Shown here one piece after another: positions 17,766 to 26,944 of a DNA stretch of 64,000 nt; within the stretch, counting starts at the first letter, position 1, and each line of letters begins with the position of its first letter. The notes beneath the pieces are model-generated. The model worked only from the letters and a program-made list of their open reading frames with translations. It was not told the origin of the DNA and made no database searches. The stretch is from Demetria terragena DSM 11295 (GTDB taxonomy: Bacteria; Actinomycetota; Actinomycetes; Actinomycetales; Dermatophilaceae), in assembly GCF_000376825.1 (NCBI RefSeq), contig NZ_AQXW01000002.1, forward strand, positions 124,001 through 188,000, given 5' to 3'. A program made the position numbers and the translations under genes.

Positions 17766-18547
17766 CCGATCACCACGGCGGCGATCTCCGGTCGGCGGCT
17801 CAGCGCAGATCCGGGATCGTGCGCATGCTGCGCTCGGCCGGACAGGTACGTGCCGTCGATCTCGCCAACGACCTCGGTGTGACGCACGAGACCGTACGCA
17901 AAGATCTGGTGATGCTTGAGTCGCGGGGCCTGCTCCGTCGAGTACACGGTGGTGCTCTTCCGGTGGAGTCCCTGTCCTATGAGCCGGACGTGAGCGAGCG
18001 GACAGTCCAATCTGAGGAGAAGCGTCGGATCGCTGAAGCCGCGGCAGCTTTGGTGCCCGACCAGGGCGCGGTGCTCCTCGATGCCGGTTCGACCGTTGCG
18101 GCGCTCGCGGACGCTTTTCCGCAGACCGCGCAGGTCACGGTCGTCACCAATGCCCTGCCTATCGCGTTATCCCTTCTTGGGTTTCCGTTGGTATCAGTGC
18201 ACACAGTGGGTGGACGGGTACGCCCCACCACGATGGCGGAGGTCGATCATTGGGCGCTTCGAGCCCTTGCCGAGGTGCGCGTCGACGTTGCCTTCCTCGG
18301 GACGAATGCGTGTTCGGTGAAGCACGGACTGTCGACGCCGGACGATTCTGAGGCGGCAGTGAAACGAGCCATGATCGCGGCCGCCGAGCGCCGAGTGTTA
18401 CTCGCCGACCACACGAAGTTCACCCGGTCATCGGTGTTCACCTATGCCGACCTTTCGGATATCGATGTGCTCGTCACGGACGAGGGCCTGCCCACTGATG
18501 TCCGGCGGGACATCGGTCAATGCGGCGTCGAAGTCGTGACGGCCTAG
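17759..18547 (+). CDS. DeoR/GlpR-family transcriptional regulator
   Basis: A 262-residue regulator (GTG start; a second GTG is next to it). Residues about 10-65 are the winged helix: 'RSGIVRMLRSAGQVRAVDLA' and 'VTHETVRKDLVMLESRGLLR' with the usual 'RVHGGA' wing. The rest is the phosphosugar-sensing ISOCOT fold: 'LLDAGSTVAALA', 'VVTNAL', 'FLGTNACSVKHGLSTPD' and 'LADHTKF'. It most likely represses its own operon and is released by a sugar phosphate intermediate. The direct repeats at 12431-12456 are the candidate operator. Confidence 0.9.
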   Translation: MVTDHHGGDLRSAAQRRSGIVRMLRSAGQVRAVDLANDLGVTHETVRKDLVMLESRGLLRRVHGGALPVESLSYEPDVSERTVQSEEKRRIAEAAAALVPDQGAVLLDAGSTVAALADAFPQTAQVTVVTNALPIALSLLGFPLVSVHTVGGRVRPTTMAEVDHWALRALAEVRVDVAFLGTNACSVKHGLSTPDDSEAAVKRAMIAAAERRVLLADHTKFTRSSVFTYADLSDIDVLVTDEGLPTDVRRDIGQCGVEVVTA

Positions 18548-18619
18548 CGTCGCTGAGCCGCCGTGGCTTTAGGGTGTTTGCTGTACGGGCTCAGCCACAT
18601 GAAGTGAAAGGTGACACCC

Positions 18620-18808
18620 ATGGCGTATTGGTACAACCTCACGAACGGCCAAGTACAGAAGGACGGCGAGACCGACCCCAAGGCCGATTTGATGGGGCCG
18701 TACGACACCGAGGACGCAGCCCGCAACGCGTTGGCGACGGCAAAGCAGAAGACTGAAGCGTGGGATGCCGAAGACCGCGAGTGGAATGAAGGCACCTCCT
18801 CGACGTGA
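18620..18808 (+). CDS. Small conserved protein, SPOR-like
   Basis: A 62-residue acidic protein, ATG 18620 after GAAAGGTG. 'MAYWYNLTNGQVQKDGETD' is followed by 'LMGPYDTEDAARNALATAKQ', a pattern like the 'GPY.T...A..A' half of SPOR domains. Small proteins of this type are common in actinobacteria and are often mislabelled as methionine aminopeptidase. No catalytic motif. Function unknown. Confidence 0.65.
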   Translation: MAYWYNLTNGQVQKDGETDPKADLMGPYDTEDAARNALATAKQKTEAWDAEDREWNEGTSST

Positions 18809-18838
18809 CCATCTGAGGTGAGTCGCTAGCCTGTCGCG

Positions 18839-20017
18839 GTGGCGGTTCCTGAGACGTTCGACTTCCGACGACTCGCCATTCCCGCCTATGCACCCAGTTT
18901 GTTCTTTGGCCTGGGCGAGGGTGCGATCCTGCCGGTCATGCCGTTGGTCGCGCGCGACCTCGGAGCGAGCCTGTCGGTAGCGGCTGGCCTGGTCACCCTG
19001 ATCCAAGTCGGATCGCTGCTGTTCAACGTGCCTGCGGCCTTCTTGTCGAGCCGGTTTGGCGAACGAAAAGCCATCGTCGGCGCCGCGCTGTGCGGGGTTC
19101 TTGCTGCGGTGATCTCGGCCTTCGCGCCCGGCCTCGTGGTGTTTGCAGTCGGTGCGCTCCTCCTCGGTGCCGCTCAGTCAGTCTTCTTTCTTGCCCGGCA
19201 GACCTATCTGACGGATGCGGTACCGATCGCCTTCCGTGCGCGTGCGTTATCCACGCTGGGCGGCATCATGCGGATCGGGTTCTTTGGCGGTCCGTTCATC
19301 GGTGCCGCAGCCATTCACTTTGTGGACCTGCGGGGTGCGTACGCCGTCTGCGTGGTCGCGCTGGTCGTTGCTGGTCTGTGCGCGATGGCGATGCCAGATC
19401 TTGTGTCTGAAGCGCGCGCGGGCCACCACGAATCGGTATCAGCCTGGACTATCTTGCGCGATCACCGCCGAGTCTTTCTGACCGTGGGCATGGGCATCGT
19501 GCTGGTCGCGGTCGTGCGCTCCGCGCGGCAGGTCGTCATCCCACTGTGGGCCGACGAGATCGGGATGACGGCGGCGGCCGCCTCCCTGGCGTACGGCGTG
19601 AGTAACGCCGTGGACATGCTCGTCTTCTATCCAGCGGGCAAGGTGATGGACGTGTGGGGTCGCCGATGGGTCACTGTCCCGTCCATGACGCTGATGGGCC
19701 TGGCCTTGTTGGCGATTCCGTTGACCTCGGCCCCGCTCGCCTTCACGGCGGTCGCGTGTGTTCTGGGTTTCGCCAACGGCATCGGATCCGGCATGGTCAT
19801 GACCCTTGGAGCTGACCTTTCGCCGGCCCGTGGCCGAATTCAATTCCTCGGAATCTGGCGGGTGCTGTCCGACTTGGGTGCCGTTGGCGGTCCCGCGACC
19901 GTGGCGATGCTGACTGCGGTGTGGACGCTCGGAGTCGGGGTCGCTGCCTGCGGCGGGGTCGGTCTGGCTGCGGCCTTGGTGCTGTGGCGAGCCGCGCCCC
20001 GCTCCACGCAAAGTTAA
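18839..20017 (+). CDS. MFS transporter
   Basis: A 392-residue membrane protein with about 12 hydrophobic segments arranged as two six-helix halves. The loop 'SSRFGERKA' between helices 2 and 3 and 'GKVMDVWGRRWV' between 8 and 9 are the MFS A-type motifs. No substrate-defining motif is evident; drug or metabolite export is possible. TAGCCT at 18827-18832 with the GTG at 18839 and no ribosome site point to a leaderless mRNA. Confidence 0.82.
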   Translation: MAVPETFDFRRLAIPAYAPSLFFGLGEGAILPVMPLVARDLGASLSVAAGLVTLIQVGSLLFNVPAAFLSSRFGERKAIVGAALCGVLAAVISAFAPGLVVFAVGALLLGAAQSVFFLARQTYLTDAVPIAFRARALSTLGGIMRIGFFGGPFIGAAAIHFVDLRGAYAVCVVALVVAGLCAMAMPDLVSEARAGHHESVSAWTILRDHRRVFLTVGMGIVLVAVVRSARQVVIPLWADEIGMTAAAASLAYGVSNAVDMLVFYPAGKVMDVWGRRWVTVPSMTLMGLALLAIPLTSAPLAFTAVACVLGFANGIGSGMVMTLGADLSPARGRIQFLGIWRVLSDLGAVGGPATVAMLTAVWTLGVGVAACGGVGLAAALVLWRAAPRSTQS

Positions 20018-20131
20018 AGAAACCTTAAATTCTTCTGAGATCAGAGTGAACGCGGTTCTCCCATGGGTCAAACTTCAAACGGCTCGCGCCCCGTAGGGCT
20101 GTGAGTGTCCTCTCTCACGAAGGAGATCCCA

Positions 20132-22507
20132 GTGACGCGACGATTTCTTGCGCTGGTGACTGCGAGTAGTGCCGTGACGGCACTGTCGGTAGCCACCATT
20201 GCCGGATCGGCTGGCGCGGTTCCCGACTCCGACGGCTCGGCAAGTCCGCCGCAGGCCAACGGACAGCACGTCAAGAAGCACGACTACCCGGACCCGTTGC
20301 AGGACAAGCAGCGTCTTGTCCGTCAGACAGCAGTCGATAACTACGTTAAGGGCAAGATCAAGCCCAAGACCATCGGCGGCGTACGCGTGCTAGAGGTCGA
20401 TGACGGCAAGCAGACGTCTGCTCAGCGAGCAGCACATGGTGGTGCCAAGCACAACGGCGCGAAGAAGCGTTATGTCCAGTACGAGCCCACCGAGACCTCG
20501 AACATCTTCACGGTGCTCGCCGAGTTTGGGACCAAGGCACGAGCCGCCGAAGGCGGAACCCCCGGCCCGGTGCACAACAAGATCGCGAAGCCGGACAAGA
20601 AGATCGACGGTACGGCGACGGACGACAACGAGAAGTACTGGAAGAAGAACTTCAACCGCAAGCACTACAAGAACCTGATGTTCAGCGACACCGATGAGTC
20701 GATGCGCACCTTCTACAAAGCGCAGTCACTGGGGCGCCACCACATCCAAGGCGACGTGAGCGACTGGGTCACGGTGCCCTACAACGGTGCGCGTTACGGC
20801 TCCAACAAGGGTGGGGAGCCGGAGGAACAGGAGCGTTACTGGGCATTCGTCGGCGATAGCTTGACGGCCTGGCACAAGGCGCAGGTCAAGGCTGGCAAGT
20901 CCAAGGCCGAGATCAAGAAATACCTCAAGCAGTTCGACGTCTGGGACCGTTACGACTACGACGAGGACGGCAACTTCAACGAGCCCGACGGATACATCGA
21001 CCACTTCCAGGCCATTCACTCCGGTGAAGGTGAAGAAGCAGGCGGCGGCACGCTAGGCGACGACGCGATCTGGTCCCACCGCTGGTCGGTCGGTACGGGA
21101 GGCGGCGAGATTGGGCCCGGAGCCAACAAGGCTGGCGGCGTTCAGATTGGCGACACCGGGATGTGGGTCCGCGACTACACCACCGAGCCAGAGAATGGCG
21201 GGCTCGGCGTCTTCGCGCACGAGTACGCCCACGACCTCGGCCTGCCGGACCTGTATGACACCTCCGGCGCCGGAGTGAGCAACAGCACGGGCTACTGGAC
21301 ACTGATGAGTTCCGGCTCGTGGCTCGGACACGGCAAGGGCACCACGGGAACGACACCGGGTTATATGGGCGCCTGGGAGAAGTTGCAGCTCGGCTGGTCG
21401 GACGTGAAGACGTTGCAGTACGGCCACTCGGGCAAGGTCGATCTTGGTCCAGCAGACATGGACGACGCGAAGAAGCCACAGGCAGTGGCTGTCTCCCTGC
21501 CAGACAAGTCGGTCACCACTGACTACAACACGCCGAAGTCAGGTGAGTACGAGTGGTGGACCGGGCGAAGCGACAATCGCAACGCCAAACTCACCCGCTC
21601 GATCGACTTGACTGGCAAGAAGGCCGCAAGCGTGAGTTCGGCCGTGTGGTACGACATCGAAGCCGACTATGACTTCCTCTACGGCCAGGTCTCTACCGAC
21701 GGTGGAAAGACCTGGACCACGATCGGTGAGCCGGTGACCGGAGCGAAGAAGGAATGGAGCGAGGTGTCCTTTGACCTGTCGGCCTATGCCGGCAAGAAGA
21801 TTGACTTCCGGTTCCTCTACCAGACCGACAGCGGACTCAACGAGGCTGGCGCGTTCCTGGACGACATTACGGTGACCATCGACGGCGCGAAGGCCACCGA
21901 TGACGTGGAGTCCGAGGCTTCCGACTGGACCTCGTCTGGCTTCATTCGGATGACGGGCTCGCACACCGAGGTGCTCACGCACTACTACTTGGCCGAGCAC
22001 CGGCGCTACAGCGGATATGACACCACCTTGCAGACGGGTCCGTATTCCCGCGGTTACGCCAGCACTCGTCCGGACGTGGTCGAGCACTACCCCTACCAGG
22101 ACGGTCTGCTGATCTGGTACGTCAACAACGCCTACAAGGACAACAACGTCGCAAAGCACCCTGGCGGTGGTCAGGTCATTCCCGTTGATGCCAACCCGAA
22201 GCCGATGAAGTGGCCAGATGGGGCCGACACATCGACGACGCTGCAGTCCTACGACAGCACGTTCGGCACGACGAAGACCGATGCCTTCACGTTGCACAAG
22301 AACGGGCTCGCGGCGAACATCAAGTCCAAGCCCGGAGTCAAGGTCTTCGATGACACCAACCCGAATGCGTACTGGTATGAGTCAAACCAGTACCACTCGA
22401 CCAAGGTGGCCGGCACCGGGACCAAGATCCTGGTGAAGGGCCAGACCAAGGACGGCACGACCGTGTCGGTGCAGTTCCCCAAGGTTGGGGAGATGCGTAA
22501 GCGGTAG
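20132..22507 (+). CDS. Secreted M6-family metalloprotease (immune inhibitor A-like)
   Basis: A 791-residue exported protease. GTG 20132 follows AAGGAG and starts a signal peptide ('RRFLALVTASSAVTALSV...'). A charged propeptide follows, with the 'TSNIFTVLAEFG' strand characteristic of M6 peptidases. The zinc site is 'HEYAHDLGLPDLYD' at about residue 363: HExxH with a downstream Asp. Residues about 500-610 look like a MAM/jelly-roll accessory domain ('SVSSAVWYDIEADYDFLYGQVSTDG' region). It probably degrades extracellular proteins; immune inhibitor A of Bacillus attacks host defence proteins, but that role is not implied here. A terminator follows. Confidence 0.9.
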   Translation: MTRRFLALVTASSAVTALSVATIAGSAGAVPDSDGSASPPQANGQHVKKHDYPDPLQDKQRLVRQTAVDNYVKGKIKPKTIGGVRVLEVDDGKQTSAQRAAHGGAKHNGAKKRYVQYEPTETSNIFTVLAEFGTKARAAEGGTPGPVHNKIAKPDKKIDGTATDDNEKYWKKNFNRKHYKNLMFSDTDESMRTFYKAQSLGRHHIQGDVSDWVTVPYNGARYGSNKGGEPEEQERYWAFVGDSLTAWHKAQVKAGKSKAEIKKYLKQFDVWDRYDYDEDGNFNEPDGYIDHFQAIHSGEGEEAGGGTLGDDAIWSHRWSVGTGGGEIGPGANKAGGVQIGDTGMWVRDYTTEPENGGLGVFAHEYAHDLGLPDLYDTSGAGVSNSTGYWTLMSSGSWLGHGKGTTGTTPGYMGAWEKLQLGWSDVKTLQYGHSGKVDLGPADMDDAKKPQAVAVSLPDKSVTTDYNTPKSGEYEWWTGRSDNRNAKLTRSIDLTGKKAASVSSAVWYDIEADYDFLYGQVSTDGGKTWTTIGEPVTGAKKEWSEVSFDLSAYAGKKIDFRFLYQTDSGLNEAGAFLDDITVTIDGAKATDDVESEASDWTSSGFIRMTGSHTEVLTHYYLAEHRRYSGYDTTLQTGPYSRGYASTRPDVVEHYPYQDGLLIWYVNNAYKDNNVAKHPGGGQVIPVDANPKPMKWPDGADTSTTLQSYDSTFGTTKTDAFTLHKNGLAANIKSKPGVKVFDDTNPNAYWYESNQYHSTKVAGTGTKILVKGQTKDGTTVSVQFPKVGEMRKR

Positions 22508-22538
22508 GAAGACCGCTCCGATCACGTGAGCATGTAGG

Positions 22539-22568
22539 GCAGCCCCGGACCGACTGGTCCGGGGCTGC
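22539..22568 (+). terminator. Strong intrinsic-type terminator after the M6 protease gene
   Basis: A perfect 13-bp stem, GCAGCCCCGGACC (22539-22551) and GGTCCGGGGCTGC (22556-22568), closes a 4-nt GACT loop 31 bases after the protease stop. No U tract, as is usual in high-GC actinobacteria. Confidence 0.85.
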
Positions 22569-22603
22569 TGTGCTCCTGGCCGATGATGCGGCAGGATTCA
22601 CCT

Positions 22604-23941
22604 ATGGATCGTCAACAGGAGTTTGTCCTGCGCACTATCGAAGAACGAGACATTCGCTTCGTGCGCATCTGGTTCACCGATGTGCTCGGCACGTTGAAGT
22701 CGGTAGCCATCGCCCCCGCCGAGCTCGAGGGTGCCTTTGCGGAGGGCATCGGCTTCGACGGGTCCTCCATCGAGGGTTTTGCTCGGGTCTTTGAAGCCGA
22801 CATGTTGCTTCTTCCGGACGCCTCGACCTTCCAGGTTTTGCCCTGGCGGGGCGAAAGTCCCAGCACCGCACGGATGTTCGCCGATATCCGGATGCCTGAC
22901 GGGACCCCGAGCCCCGCCGATCCGCGGACCGTCCTCGGCCGAGCGATGAACACCGCGAGCGAGCAGGGGTTCACCTTCTACACCCACCCCGAGATCGAGT
23001 TCTACCTGTTCAAGCCAGACGTAGAACCCGGGCAGCCCCCTGTGCCGGTCGACCAAGCCGGCTTCTTCGACCACGTGCCGTATGGGACGGCGCACGACTT
23101 TCGGCGGGCCGCGATTACCCGTCTGGAGCAGATGGGAATCTCAGTCGAGTTCAGCCATCACGAGGGCGGGCCTGGGCAGAACGAAATCGACCTGCGCTAT
23201 GCCGATGCCTTGTCGACTGCGGACAACATCATGACTTTCCGCGCGATCGTCAAGGAGACCGCGCTCGAACGCGGTGTTTTCGCATCCTTCATGCCGAAAC
23301 CTCTACTCGGGCAACCAGGCTCGGCGATGCATACCCACCTGTCGCTGTTTGATGGAGACTCCAACGCCTTTTATGAGGCAGGCGCGCCGTACCAGTTGTC
23401 CAAGACCGGGCGGCAGTTCATCGCTGGCCTCCTGGTGCACGCCGGAGAGATCTGCGCGGTCACCAATCAATGGGTCAACTCCTACAAGCGGATCTGGAGC
23501 GGTGGGGAGGCGCCGGCCCACGTTTGTTGGGGGCACAACAACCGCAGCGCCATGGTGCGAGTGCCGATGCACAAGCCAGGCAAAGAACAGAGCGTGCGTG
23601 CCGAGGTGCGGTCTATTGACTCGGCGGCCAACCCCTACCTCGCCTACTCCGTGCTCCTTGCCGCCGGCCTCAAAGGAATCGCCGAAGGCTATGAACTTCC
23701 GCCCGAGGCCGAGGACGACGTGTGGGGCCTGACCGACCGCGAACGGCGAGCCATGGGCATCAAACCGTTGCCGGGCTCGCTCGATGCCGCATTGACCGAG
23801 ATGGAGGAGTCCGAGCTCGTGGCCGAAACTCTCGGCGAGCATGTCTTCGACTTCTTCCTGCGCAACAAGCAGGCCGAGTGGGCGTCCTACCGCGAGCAGG
23901 TCACCCAGTTCGAGCTCGATCAGTACCTCAAGCAGTTGTGA
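22604..23941 (+). CDS. glnA2: Glutamine synthetase, type I (GlnA2-like)
   Basis: A 445-residue type I glutamine synthetase. 'GIGFDGSSIEGF' (residues about 48-59) is the N-terminal beta-grasp signature. 'EIEFYLF', 'NEIDLRYADAL', 'HTHLSLF' and 'VRAEVRSIDSAANPYLAY' hold the metal-binding and substrate residues. Length is short of the 470-residue GSI-beta type, and the tyrosine adenylylation loop ('NLYDLP' type) is not evident. It therefore fits the GlnA2/GSI-alpha-like group, probably not controlled by GlnE. It lies directly before glnE, as in mycobacteria. ATG 22604 is preferred to an ATG seven codons upstream. Confidence 0.9.
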   Translation: MDRQQEFVLRTIEERDIRFVRIWFTDVLGTLKSVAIAPAELEGAFAEGIGFDGSSIEGFARVFEADMLLLPDASTFQVLPWRGESPSTARMFADIRMPDGTPSPADPRTVLGRAMNTASEQGFTFYTHPEIEFYLFKPDVEPGQPPVPVDQAGFFDHVPYGTAHDFRRAAITRLEQMGISVEFSHHEGGPGQNEIDLRYADALSTADNIMTFRAIVKETALERGVFASFMPKPLLGQPGSAMHTHLSLFDGDSNAFYEAGAPYQLSKTGRQFIAGLLVHAGEICAVTNQWVNSYKRIWSGGEAPAHVCWGHNNRSAMVRVPMHKPGKEQSVRAEVRSIDSAANPYLAYSVLLAAGLKGIAEGYELPPEAEDDVWGLTDRERRAMGIKPLPGSLDAALTEMEESELVAETLGEHVFDFFLRNKQAEWASYREQVTQFELDQYLKQL

Positions 23942-23951
23942 GCGCGCCGGG

Positions 23952-26921
23952 GTGAGTACTCGCCGCGCAGGAGAAGGCCCCGCCAGCACGCTCGCGCGAG
24001 CCGGTCTGGTCGATACCGAGCGGGCGCTTGGTCTGCTCGACGAACTCCAGGTCGGTGGTGTTGCGGACGGTAGCCAAGACGGCCTTGTCGAGGCACTCGG
24101 TCGAGTGGCAGACCCGGACGAGGCGCTCCTTGGCCTGGTGCGGTTGCGCGAGGTCATGTCGACGTCCGAGCAGGCTGCGCTGGCCGACGTGTTGGAGCAC
24201 AGTGGCCTCGAACGCGACCGACTTCTTCAGGTGCTCGGCGCCTCCAGCGCGTTGACCGATCACCTCGTCCGACATCCTGAGCACTGGCACGATGCTTGCC
24301 ACGCCGAACTCGCCGACGCACCTGCACTGACCCGGATGGTGCAGGACGACATCGACGCCCGGCCACCAGACATGACGCGGTACGACGCACTGCGGGTGGC
24401 CTACCGCCGCCAGATTGTGCGCATTGCCGCGGTCGACCTGACGTCCGACGCGCGGGAAGTTCTCCCGGAGATTGCCGCGGCCCTGGCCGACTTGGCGGCA
24501 GCCGCACTCGAGGCCGCGCTGCACGTGGCCCGGGACGAGGTACAGAACGCCGATTCGTGTCGGCTCTCGGTCATCGGTATGGGTAAGTGCGGGGGGCGCG
24601 AACTCAACTATGTCTCCGATGTCGATGTGATCTTCGTGGCCGAACCCGCAGAGGGCGTCGAAGAAGACGATGCGCTCACCGTCGCCACCGCGCTCGCGAC
24701 CTCCATGATGCGGGCCTGTTCGGCCTCGACCGGGGAAGGAACCCTGTGGCCGGTAGACGCTGCGCTTCGCCCCGAAGGTAAGCAGGGGCCGTTGGTGCGG
24801 ACGATTGCCAGTCACCGTGCGTACTACGAACGGTGGGCCAAGACCTGGGAGTTTCAGGCGCTTCTCAAAGCCCGGCATGTGGCGGGCGACTCCGGCGTGG
24901 GCGAGGCATACCTGGAGGCGGTGCTGCCCTTCGTGTGGCAGGCGTCCAAGCGCGACAACTTCGTCGGTGATGTGCAGAGCATGCGCCGCAGGGTCGAGCA
25001 ACACGTGCCTGCAGCCGAGGCGCCTCGACAGCTCAAATTGGGTCCAGGTGGTTTGCGTGACATCGAGTTCAGCGTGCAACTTCTGCAGTTGGTGCACGGG
25101 CGGACGGATGACCTGATCCGATTCCGCGGAACACTGACCGGGCTGGAAGCGCTCTCCACCCGCGGGTACGTCGGCCGCACGGACGCGCATCACCTCGACG
25201 ATGCGTACCGTCTCCTGCGGGTTCTGGAGCACCGCATCCAATTGCACCGGATGCGGCGCACCCACCTGGTGCCCACCGCCGAAGCGGACCTGCGCCGGCT
25301 CGGCCGGTCGGTCGGTCTGCGGTCAGAATCAGCGAAGGCCGTCACGAAGTTGTGGCGGGATCAGGCTCGCGAAGTGCGCCGTATGCATGAGCGCCTGTTC
25401 TATCGCCCCCTCCTATCAGCGGTCGCAAGGCTTGATGACGACGCGGCCCGTCTTTCGATGGCAGATGCGCGAGAACGATTGGCCGCATTGGGTTTTCAGG
25501 ACCCAGCTGGAGCCCTTCGCCACGTCCAGGCACTCACGACCGGCGTGAGTCGTCGGGCCGTGATGCAACGCACCCTTCTTCCGGTGATGCTGCAGTGGTT
25601 TGCCGAAGAAGCTGACCCCGACGCCGGGCTGCTGTCTTTCCGGAAGATCAGTGAAGACCTTGGCTCTAGTCCGTGGTTCCTTATGCACTTGCGCGAGGGG
25701 AGCGCTGCAGAGCAACTCGCCAGAGTCCTGGCGCGCAGCCGCTATGCCGGCGCCATGCTCGAGCGGTCGCCGTCATCGGTGGGCCTGCTGGGTTCGGGCG
25801 AGCCGCTCGAGCCGCGAGCTCGAGACGTCATCACCGAGCAGATGCGCCGGGCGGCCGCCCGACACGATGATGCCGAAGCCTCAGCTCATGCCGTGCGTAG
25901 CGTTCGCCGCACCGAACTGGTGCGCGTCTCCGTGGCCGACCTGCTCGGCGCCGTGGATCTGGAGCGAGTAGAGGACGCGCTCACCGATATCGCCCGAGCG
26001 ACATTGCAGTCGTTGTTCGACATTGCTATCGCCGGAGTGACGGGTGGGAATGAGCCGCTGTGTCGGCTCGCAGTGATCGGTATGGGTCGATTCGGCGGCC
26101 GCGAGATGGGCTACAGCAGCGACGCTGACGTCATGTTCGTCTACGAGCCTCTTCCCAGTACTGACGAGACCGCGGCCGGAAAACAGGCGCTGGCGGTCGT
26201 GACTGAACTGACTCGCCTGGCGACCCTCGGCGGACCGGACCCCGCATTTGAGATGGACGCCGATCTGCGCCCGGAAGGCAGATCCGGGCCGCTCATCCGC
26301 AGCCTGGACTCGTATGCCGCCTATTACGAACGATGGAGCGAGGGCTGGGAAGCGCAAGCGTTGCTGCGCGCCAAACCGGTGGCGGGAGACGCAGAGCTGG
26401 GGGAGAAATTCTCGGCGCTGATTGACCCGCTGCGCTGGCCCGCAGACGGAATTTCAAGCTCGGCCGTGCGTCAGATTCGTACCCTCAAGGCACGGATGGA
26501 AGCCGAGCGCATTCCGCGCGGCGGAGATCGCAAGACGCACTTCAAACTTGGCCATGGCGGACTCTCGGACGTCGAGTGGACAGTGCAATTGCTGCAGTTG
26601 CAGCATGCGTGCGCGGTTCCAGCGCTGCGGCACACCGGAACCCTGACGCCCTTGCGGGCGGCGGCCGCTGCCGGTCTCCTGGATCCCGAAGAGGCCGATG
26701 CGTTGCTGGACGCATGGACGTTTGCCACGCGGGTTCGCAATGCCGCGGTGCTGTGGCGCGGGCGTGCCGTTGATGCGCTGCCCAGCGATGTGCGCGATGG
26801 TGACGGCATTGGCAGGATTCTGGGATACCCGCCCGCGTCCGGGCCCCAGGTGCACGATGACTACCGCAGGTCCGCCCGGCATGCGCGCGCCGTGGTGGAC
26901 CGGGTGTTTTACGGGATGTAG
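23952..26921 (+). CDS. glnE: Bifunctional glutamine synthetase adenylyltransferase/adenylyl-removing enzyme
   Basis: A 989-residue protein with two nucleotidyltransferase halves. The N-terminal adenylyl-removing site has 'VIGMGKCGGRELNYVSDVD' (about residues 205-223). The C-terminal adenylylating site has 'VIGMGRFGGREMGYSSDAD' (about residue 705). Each is followed by 'DAALRPEGK' or 'DADLRPEGR' and by 'KLGPGGLRDIEF' or 'KLGHGGLSDVEW'. It controls glutamine synthetase by reversible adenylylation under the PII signal. I chose GTG 23952 because it follows the glnA2 stop by 10 bases and gives the usual N-terminus ('STRRAGE'); an open frame extends further upstream inside glnA2. Confidence 0.94.
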   Translation: MSTRRAGEGPASTLARAGLVDTERALGLLDELQVGGVADGSQDGLVEALGRVADPDEALLGLVRLREVMSTSEQAALADVLEHSGLERDRLLQVLGASSALTDHLVRHPEHWHDACHAELADAPALTRMVQDDIDARPPDMTRYDALRVAYRRQIVRIAAVDLTSDAREVLPEIAAALADLAAAALEAALHVARDEVQNADSCRLSVIGMGKCGGRELNYVSDVDVIFVAEPAEGVEEDDALTVATALATSMMRACSASTGEGTLWPVDAALRPEGKQGPLVRTIASHRAYYERWAKTWEFQALLKARHVAGDSGVGEAYLEAVLPFVWQASKRDNFVGDVQSMRRRVEQHVPAAEAPRQLKLGPGGLRDIEFSVQLLQLVHGRTDDLIRFRGTLTGLEALSTRGYVGRTDAHHLDDAYRLLRVLEHRIQLHRMRRTHLVPTAEADLRRLGRSVGLRSESAKAVTKLWRDQAREVRRMHERLFYRPLLSAVARLDDDAARLSMADARERLAALGFQDPAGALRHVQALTTGVSRRAVMQRTLLPVMLQWFAEEADPDAGLLSFRKISEDLGSSPWFLMHLREGSAAEQLARVLARSRYAGAMLERSPSSVGLLGSGEPLEPRARDVITEQMRRAAARHDDAEASAHAVRSVRRTELVRVSVADLLGAVDLERVEDALTDIARATLQSLFDIAIAGVTGGNEPLCRLAVIGMGRFGGREMGYSSDADVMFVYEPLPSTDETAAGKQALAVVTELTRLATLGGPDPAFEMDADLRPEGRSGPLIRSLDSYAAYYERWSEGWEAQALLRAKPVAGDAELGEKFSALIDPLRWPADGISSSAVRQIRTLKARMEAERIPRGGDRKTHFKLGHGGLSDVEWTVQLLQLQHACAVPALRHTGTLTPLRAAAAAGLLDPEEADALLDAWTFATRVRNAAVLWRGRAVDALPSDVRDGDGIGRILGYPPASGPQVHDDYRRSARHARAVVDRVFYGM

Positions 26922-26936
26922 CCGAGTCTCTCTAGA
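26906..26936 (+). promoter_or_regulatory. Candidate promoter of the his operon (leaderless)
   Basis: TTTACG (26906-26911), a 19-bp spacer and TAGACT (26931-26936) lie across the glnE end. The GTG of hisD starts 8 bases after the -10, with no ribosome site, so the mRNA is probably leaderless. Confidence 0.45.
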
Positions 26937-26944
26937 CTGGGCCC

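Noticed and set aside
23928-25265. A 445-residue minus-strand frame opposite glnE.
   Set aside because: It is antisense to a well-supported GlnE domain and has no recognisable motif.
26922-26944. A histidine attenuator or T-box before hisD.
   Set aside because: Only 23 bases separate glnE and hisD, and there is no room for a leader peptide or T-box fold.
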